Assembly (NCBI GenBank): GCA_045646465.1
Contig: JAZRKT010000065.1
Coordinates: 1 to 9,218 of the forward strand
Source: UMGS1387 sp045646465
Lineage (GTDB): Bacteria; Bacillota; Clostridia; Oscillospirales; CAG-382
Direction: 5' to 3'
DNA length: 9,218 nt
Shown in pieces: positions 5,439 through 9,218 of this stretch (positions are counted from its first letter, which is position 1; each line of letters opens with the position of its first letter). The translations under genes and the position numbers were made by a program. The notes under the pieces are model-generated. The model ran no database searches and had not been told where the DNA came from. It worked only from the letters and a program-made list of their open reading frames with translations.

Positions 5439-6580
5439 TGGATATTGATATTCCGATTATATCACCCCTTTTCGGTATTATTATTAAGTTTTTACACTCC
5501 TTTGGAGGAAATTATCTTCTTACGCTGTTTCTCTTTGCGGTAATCGTAAAGATTCTTCTTTTGCCTCTTGGTATCAAACAGCAGAAGAACACCGTAAAGC
5601 AGGCTAAAATGCGTCCCAAGGAAATGGCTATACGCCGCAAATATGCAGGACGTGACGACCAAAAGACAAAGCAGAAGATGAGCGAAGAAATTATGCAGTT
5701 GTATCAGGAAGAAAATGTCAGCCCTATGGCAGGCTGTCTGCCTCTTCTCATTCAGATGCCCGTTATCTTTGCACTTTACGGCGTTATTGTAAAGCCTCTT
5801 ACTTATATTTCCAGCCTCGGCAAGCAGGGGGTTACTCTTCTTTCCGAAGCATACAAGGCGGTTGTTGGCAAGTTGCCTACAGGATACCACGAAATTCCTA
5901 TGATTAAGGAAATCTCGGCAGGCAATGAAACAAGCGTTAAGATTGCCGAAAAGTTCTCTGAGCTTGCCGCTGAAACGGAATTCGCTTCCTATGACCTTAT
6001 CAATGAGCTGTCTGAGCTTGGTGCTTCCTTTAAGGTATTCGGTCTTGACCTTACACAGACTCCTCAGTTTAAGATGAATTGGTATATTGTAATTCCCGTT
6101 CTTACATTTGTTTTTGCATTTTTCAGCACTAAAATTATCCGTAAGTTTACCTATCAGCCTGCAATGCAGGACGAAGCTCAGGCTAAGAGTATGGGTATGA
6201 TGGACTGGATGATGCCTCTTCTTTCGGTATACATCTCATTCCAGGTGTCCTCTGCAATTGCTGTTTACTGGATTTATCAGAACGTACTCAGCGCCGCACA
6301 GCAGATAATTATGTATAAGCTTTATCCCGTTCCCGTCGTAACGGAAGAACAGATTAAGGAAGCCGAGCTTCAGCTTAAGGGAAAGAATTCCAAAAAGAAG
6401 GAAGTTATCAAGGCTGACTACGAAATAGACGACTACGACAAGACAACCAACACAGATAAAAGCGGTTACAAGAAGCCTGCCGAAAAGAATTTCACGGGAA
6501 GAAAAGCAGGCATAAGCCCAAGAGTAAAGAAAATTGTGGCAGAAAAGGGAAAGGCTCCCAAGGCAAGACGTAAAATATAA
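5435..6580 (+). CDS. yidC: Membrane protein insertase YidC / Oxa1 / SpoIIIJ family
   Basis: A 381-aa insertase for membrane proteins, working alone or with SecYEG. Hydrophobic segments lie at about 27-46, 98-120, 213-232 and 255-295 (two helices). The signature MAGCLPLLIQMPVIFALYG (98-116) and the SVYISFQVSSAIAVYWIYQN stretch (264-283) are typical. The cytoplasmic hairpin between the first two helices is basic (KQQKNTVKQAKMRPKEM). In the first helix, FAVIVKILLLPLGIKQQ places K39 where B. subtilis SpoIIIJ has its groove arginine. An extracellular loop of about 90 residues (about 122-212) separates helices 2 and 3, longer than in compact Gram-positive YidC. The C-terminal tail (about 300-381) is strongly basic and suits ribosome contact. 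No lipoprotein signal is present. Start may be 5435 or the adjacent ATG 5438; GGAG lies just upstream. Confidence 0.96.
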   Translation: MMDIDIPIISPLFGIIIKFLHSFGGNYLLTLFLFAVIVKILLLPLGIKQQKNTVKQAKMRPKEMAIRRKYAGRDDQKTKQKMSEEIMQLYQEENVSPMAGCLPLLIQMPVIFALYGVIVKPLTYISSLGKQGVTLLSEAYKAVVGKLPTGYHEIPMIKEISAGNETSVKIAEKFSELAAETEFASYDLINELSELGASFKVFGLDLTQTPQFKMNWYIVIPVLTFVFAFFSTKIIRKFTYQPAMQDEAQAKSMGMMDWMMPLLSVYISFQVSSAIAVYWIYQNVLSAAQQIIMYKLYPVPVVTEEQIKEAELQLKGKNSKKKEVIKADYEIDDYDKTTNTDKSGYKKPAEKNFTGRKAGISPRVKKIVAEKGKAPKARRKI

Positions 6581-6620
6581 GGTTAGTGTTACACTTTCCG
6601 ATTATTTAATAAATTTAATG

Positions 6621-6634
6621 TGTTTCGTGAAACA
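6621..6634. other. parS-like inverted repeat upstream of jag (degenerate)
   Basis: TGTTTCGTGAAACA has the two 6-bp half sites of the ParB/Spo0J centromere site parS (TGTTTCACGTGAAACA), but with only GT between them instead of ACGT. Such sites cluster near the replication origin, and the rpmH-jag cluster is usually near it as well. The 2-bp shortening changes the half-site phasing, so binding by ParB is doubtful. The repeat ends just before the jag ribosome binding site (6638-6643) and may instead form a small RNA hairpin that tunes translation. Confidence 0.3.
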
Positions 6635-6649
6635 GACAAGGAGAAAGAC

Positions 6650-7330
6650 ATGGAAGTTATTGTAAGCGCAAAAACAGTTGATGATGCTGTTGCTCTCGGC
6701 GCAAAACAGCTTGGCAAAATCCTTTCTGAGGTTACCTATGAAGTAATTGAGGAGGGCAAAAAAGGCTTTCTCGGTATGATGTCCAAGGAAGCTACCGTTA
6801 AGGTTATTGCCAAGGAAACGGTACAGGACAGAATTATCGAATTTCTTGACCAGCTTGTTAAGGATATGGGTATTGATGCTCATACGAAGCTTGCCAAGAT
6901 TGAAGAAAATCTTTCCGAAACCGGCACAGTTGAAAAGGATATCTACGTTGACATCGAAGGCAAGGGTCTGGGTATGATTATTGGCAGACACGGCGATGTG
7001 CTTGACTCTGTACAGTACCTTTGCAATATCATTGCAGGCAGATTCCCCAAGAGTGCCGACAAGCACGAGTATGTACGCATAATTGTTGACGTTGAAAATT
7101 ACCGCCAAAAGAGAACAGAAACTCTCAAGAGCCTTGCAAGAAGAGTGGCTGACAGAGTTTTGAACTCAGGTAGAAATTATACTCTTGAGCCTATGAGTGG
7201 CTATGAAAGAAGAATAATTCACTCGGAGGTACAGAACATTTCAGGTGTTCACACCTACTCAATCGGTACCGATGGTGACAGGCGTGTGGTTGTTGCATAC
7301 GGCGAGGAATCGGATAGCTCCGAAGAATAA
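6650..7330 (+). CDS. khpB: RNA-binding protein Jag / KhpB (Jag-N, KH and R3H domains)
   Basis: A 226-aa single-strand nucleic acid binding protein; in other Firmicutes KhpB works with KhpA in RNA binding and control of cell elongation and division. The Jag-N domain covers about 1-52 (EVIVSAKTVDDAVALGAKQL and the EGKKGFLG turn at 35-42). A linker leads to the KH domain (about 75-150) with the GxxG-type loop IIGRHGDVLDSVQYL (110-124), in which G112-R-H-G115 is intact. The R3H domain follows (about 155-217), with R187 and H191 in YERRIIHSEV giving the R-x3-H motif. The start at 6650 was chosen for AAGGAG 6 nt upstream; an in-frame ATG at 6620 lacks a site and would include the parS-like repeat. 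It follows yidC by 69 nt, as is common, but the expected mnmE does not come next. Confidence 0.95.
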   Translation: MEVIVSAKTVDDAVALGAKQLGKILSEVTYEVIEEGKKGFLGMMSKEATVKVIAKETVQDRIIEFLDQLVKDMGIDAHTKLAKIEENLSETGTVEKDIYVDIEGKGLGMIIGRHGDVLDSVQYLCNIIAGRFPKSADKHEYVRIIVDVENYRQKRTETLKSLARRVADRVLNSGRNYTLEPMSGYERRIIHSEVQNISGVHTYSIGTDGDRRVVVAYGEESDSSEE

Positions 7331-7339
7331 TTCATATAG

Positions 7340-7371
7340 GGTCTTTGCTTTGCAGAGACCTTTGTGTCTTT
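7340..7371 (+). terminator. Probable weak terminator after jag
   Basis: GGTCTTTGC (7340-7348) pairs with GCAGAGACC (7352-7360) over 9 bp with one G-U pair and a TTT loop, followed by TTTGTGTCTTTGT. The broken T-tract suggests incomplete termination. No promoter is visible between here and tsaB, so tsaB, hpt and mscL may depend on read-through. Confidence 0.6.
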
Positions 7372-7391
7372 GTGGAAATCAGAGGTTATTT

Positions 7392-8126
7392 ATGTATATT
7401 TTATCGGTTGATACTACGGCAAAAACTGCCGCCTGTGCCTTGTGCCTTGTAACTGAAGAAGGAAAGCTTTTTCCTGTCAGCGAATCTGTACTTAACAGCA
7501 CCCTTACTCACAGCGAGAGCATTTTGCCAATGATTGATTTTTGCCTTAAAAATGCACGGGCGAATCTGTCTGAAATTGATGTTATCGGCATCAGCGCAGG
7601 CCCCGGTTCTTTTACGGGTGTTCGTATTGGAATCTCTACCGTAAAGGGACTTGCTTTTGCAAATGAGAAAATAAAGTGTGTGCCTGTTTCGGCGCTGGAA
7701 GCTCTCGCTTTTAACGGCGACGGATGTGAATCGGGATGTATTATTTGCCCGTGTATGGATGCAAGAAGAAATCAGTTTTACAACAGCTTGTTTGAGCTTT
7801 GCGAAAACGGTTGCCTTAAACGCCTGTGTGAGGACAGGGCGGTTGATTACAAGGATTTGTACGACGAGCTTTGTGAAAAATACAGGTGTAGAAAAATTGT
7901 GCTTACAGGTGATGGTGCCGAGCTTGCCTTTGAGCTTATAAAAAAGCTTGATGAAGCAAGTGTACTTGATGTAAGGTTTATAGGCTATGACAGGACTTAT
8001 CAGAACGGCGTTTCCGTAGCAAAGAGCACGCTTCTTCACATTGATGAGGCAATTTGCTGTGATGACCTTTCACCGGTGTATTTAAGGATGTCGCAGGCTG
8101 AGCGTGAAAGAATTGAAAAAGCGTAA
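7392..8126 (+). CDS. tsaB: tRNA threonylcarbamoyladenosine biosynthesis protein TsaB
   Basis: A 244-aa ASKHA-fold protein that partners TsaD and TsaE in making N6-threonylcarbamoyladenosine at A37 of ANN-decoding tRNAs. Family landmarks are YILSVDTT at the N-terminus (2-9), HSESILPMID (40-49), GISAGPGSFTGVRIG (66-80), MDARRNQFY (122-130) and the C-terminal SPVYLRMSQAERE (227-239). The start at 7392 follows AGAGG by about 6 nt; a longer upstream frame overlapping jag is rejected because homology begins at this Met. Length is usual for the family. Fifteen cysteines (about 6%) are unusual and include a C-x3-C-x2-C-x-C run at 112-121; nothing suggests a known metal site. The usual neighbours tsaE, rimI and tsaD are absent. 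The hpt gene follows after 11 nt. Confidence 0.93.
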   Translation: MYILSVDTTAKTAACALCLVTEEGKLFPVSESVLNSTLTHSESILPMIDFCLKNARANLSEIDVIGISAGPGSFTGVRIGISTVKGLAFANEKIKCVPVSALEALAFNGDGCESGCIICPCMDARRNQFYNSLFELCENGCLKRLCEDRAVDYKDLYDELCEKYRCRKIVLTGDGAELAFELIKKLDEASVLDVRFIGYDRTYQNGVSVAKSTLLHIDEAICCDDLSPVYLRMSQAERERIEKA

Positions 8127-8137
8127 AGGAGATTATT

Positions 8138-8698
8138 ATGAATTACGAAAACGATATAGCAAAAGTGCTAGTTTCGGAAGAAGAAATCAGAGGCGCCGTT
8201 AAGAGAATTGCAAAGCAGATGGAAGAGGACTACAAGGATTCCGATAAAAAAGTGCTTATAATGGGCACTCTCAAGGGTGCGGTTGTGTTTATGAGCGACC
8301 TTATGAAGGAATTTAACCTGAGAGCAGAGATTGATTTTATCAAGGTTTCCTCCTATGGAAACGGTACTGAGTCAGGCGGAGTCATTTCCCTTAAGTCTAA
8401 TCCCGATTACGAGGACCTGTCAAACTTTAACGTAATTGTAATTGAAGACATTCTTGATACAGGCAATACTCTTTCGTGGCTTCTTGACCACATCAAGAAC
8501 AAGATGCACGCTCATTCTGTAAAGCTGTGTGCACTTTTCAATAAGCCTGACAGACGTAAGAAGGATGTAAAAATCGACTATCAGGGCTTTATTATCCCCG
8601 ATGAATTTATCGTTGGTTACGGTCTTGACTATAACGAAGAATACAGAAATCTTCCTTTCGTCGGCGTTCTTAAACCAGAGGTTTATAACAATAAATAA
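8138..8698 (+). CDS. hpt: Hypoxanthine phosphoribosyltransferase
   Basis: A 186-aa cytoplasmic enzyme that joins hypoxanthine (often also guanine) to PRPP to give IMP (or GMP) in purine salvage. The PRPP-binding motif VIVIEDILDTGNTL spans 99-112. The pyrophosphate-loop segment GTLKGAVVF is at 43-51, the flexible-loop SSYGNGTESGG at 71-81, and the base-binding region KIDYQGFIIPDEFIVGYGLDYNEEYRNLP at 145-173 lines up with human HGPRT so that K145, F157 and D164 match its K165, F186 and D193 (aligned by eye). AAGGAG lies 6-7 nt before the ATG. It is 11 nt after tsaB and 18 nt before mscL, so it is probably co-transcribed with both. Length and residues are normal for a bacterial Hpt. Confidence 0.96.
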   Translation: MNYENDIAKVLVSEEEIRGAVKRIAKQMEEDYKDSDKKVLIMGTLKGAVVFMSDLMKEFNLRAEIDFIKVSSYGNGTESGGVISLKSNPDYEDLSNFNVIVIEDILDTGNTLSWLLDHIKNKMHAHSVKLCALFNKPDRRKKDVKIDYQGFIIPDEFIVGYGLDYNEEYRNLPFVGVLKPEVYNNK

Positions 8699-8716
8699 AT
8701 ATAAGGAGTGGAAAAA

Positions 8717-9166
8717 ATGAAACTTTTCAAGGAATTCAAGGAATTTATCAACAAAGGAAACGTTGTTGATATGGCAGTGGGTGTTGTTATTGCAACAGCA
8801 TTCGGTAACATCACAAAATCCCTCGTTGCGGATATTATTATGCCTCTTGTAGGTATGCTTACGGGCGGTATTAGCGTTTCAGACCTTAAGTATGTTCTTG
8901 CGGAAGCTGTTGTTGATGAAGCAGGCACAGTTGTTGTTGCTGAAAACGCGGTAAGATACGGTACTTTTATTCAGTTTGTTATTGATTTTCTCATTATTGC
9001 TATGGCTGTGTTTGTGTTTGTGAAGGTACTTAATTCAGCAAAGAACATCCGTCTGAGGAAGGAAGATGATAAAGCAAAGGTGGAGGAGCCTGCTCCCGAA
9101 CCCGAACCTTCCGCAGAGGAAAAGCTTCTTACCGAAATCAGAGATTTACTTAAGGATAAGCAGTAA
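8717..9166 (+). CDS. mscL: Large-conductance mechanosensitive channel
   Basis: A 149-aa membrane channel, forming homo-pentamers, that opens under membrane tension and releases solutes on hypo-osmotic shock. The short N-terminal amphipathic helix FKEFKEFINKGNVVDMAVGV (4-23) leads into TM1 (about 15-45) with the signature VDMAVGVVIATAFGNITKSL and ADIIMPLVG. A periplasmic loop (about 50-80) and TM2 (about 81-103) follow. The acidic proline-rich linker EEPAPEPEPSAEE and the terminal helix KLLTEIRDLLKDK (136-148) match the C-terminal bundle of the family. The start at 8717 was chosen because AAGGAG (8703-8708) lies 8 nt upstream; a GTG at 8708 sits inside that site and is rejected. It is the last gene before a terminator. 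Confidence 0.97.
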   Translation: MKLFKEFKEFINKGNVVDMAVGVVIATAFGNITKSLVADIIMPLVGMLTGGISVSDLKYVLAEAVVDEAGTVVVAENAVRYGTFIQFVIDFLIIAMAVFVFVKVLNSAKNIRLRKEDDKAKVEEPAPEPEPSAEEKLLTEIRDLLKDKQ

Positions 9167-9171
9167 GAATC

Positions 9172-9197
9172 AAGCCGTCTCGAAAGAGACGGCTTTA
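9172..9197 (+). terminator. Intrinsic terminator after mscL
   Basis: AAGCCGTCTC (9172-9181) and GAGACGGCTT (9186-9195) form a perfect 10-bp stem closed by a GAAA tetraloop, followed by a short T-rich tail (TTTAGTCTGTT). The inverted repeat is nearly symmetric, but the T-tract is poor. It most likely ends the tsaB-hpt-mscL transcript. Confidence 0.8.
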
Positions 9198-9218
9198 GTC
9201 TGTTGAAAAAGTATGTTT

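Noticed and set aside
7401..8039. A 212-codon minus-strand frame inside tsaB
   Set aside because: tsaB is fully supported by family motifs, and the opposite frame resembles no family and lacks start signals.

Overview
The window looks like chromosome from a low- to mid-GC Gram-positive anaerobe of the class Clostridia, probably an Oscillospiraceae/Ruminococcaceae-type gut bacterium. The grounds are strong AGGAG-type ribosome binding sites, textbook TTGACA/TATAAT promoters, short spacings between genes, a Na+-pumping decarboxylase subunit, and the rpmH-rnpA-yidD-yidC-jag cluster. The genus assignment is inference. There are no insertion sequences, CRISPR arrays, rRNAs or tRNAs, and nothing suggests recent transfer.

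Region 1 (1-1502, minus strand): a divergent operon encodes the beta subunit of a Na+-translocating carboxylic acid decarboxylase (OadB/GcdB/MmdB family), followed by the start of a small gamma-like membrane subunit that runs off the window. A consensus promoter and a leader of about 190 nt precede oadB. The leader folds as a yybP-ykoY (Mn2+) riboswitch whose P1 3' strand is shared with an intrinsic terminator. This is the most interesting element here, because that riboswitch class normally controls metal exporters rather than a sodium-pumping decarboxylase.

Region 2 (1551-4429, plus strand): an extended consensus promoter drives three tightly packed genes: a HAD-IB (SerB-like) phosphatase, a membrane-anchored CapA-type metallophosphatase-fold protein, and an AEC (auxin efflux carrier-like) transporter.

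Region 3 (4483-7371, plus strand): a strong promoter leads into rpmH (44 aa), rnpA, yidD, yidC and jag/khpB, the classic ribosome / RNase P / membrane insertion cluster. Two 4-nt ATGA overlaps couple rnpA-yidD and yidD-yidC. A terminator-like hairpin lies between rpmH and rnpA and contains a small, well-primed 15-codon reading frame, which suggests attenuation of rnpA and later genes. The usual neighbours dnaA and mnmE are absent. A parS-like inverted repeat lies just before jag.

Region 4 (7392-9197, plus strand): tsaB (t6A tRNA modification), hpt (purine salvage) and mscL (mechanosensitive channel) follow in one direction and end at a GNRA-loop terminator.

Most of the window is well-known housekeeping material. 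The parts worth a second look are regulatory: the riboswitch context, the rpmH-rnpA attenuator and the parS-like repeat. I do not see a wholly undescribed protein system.
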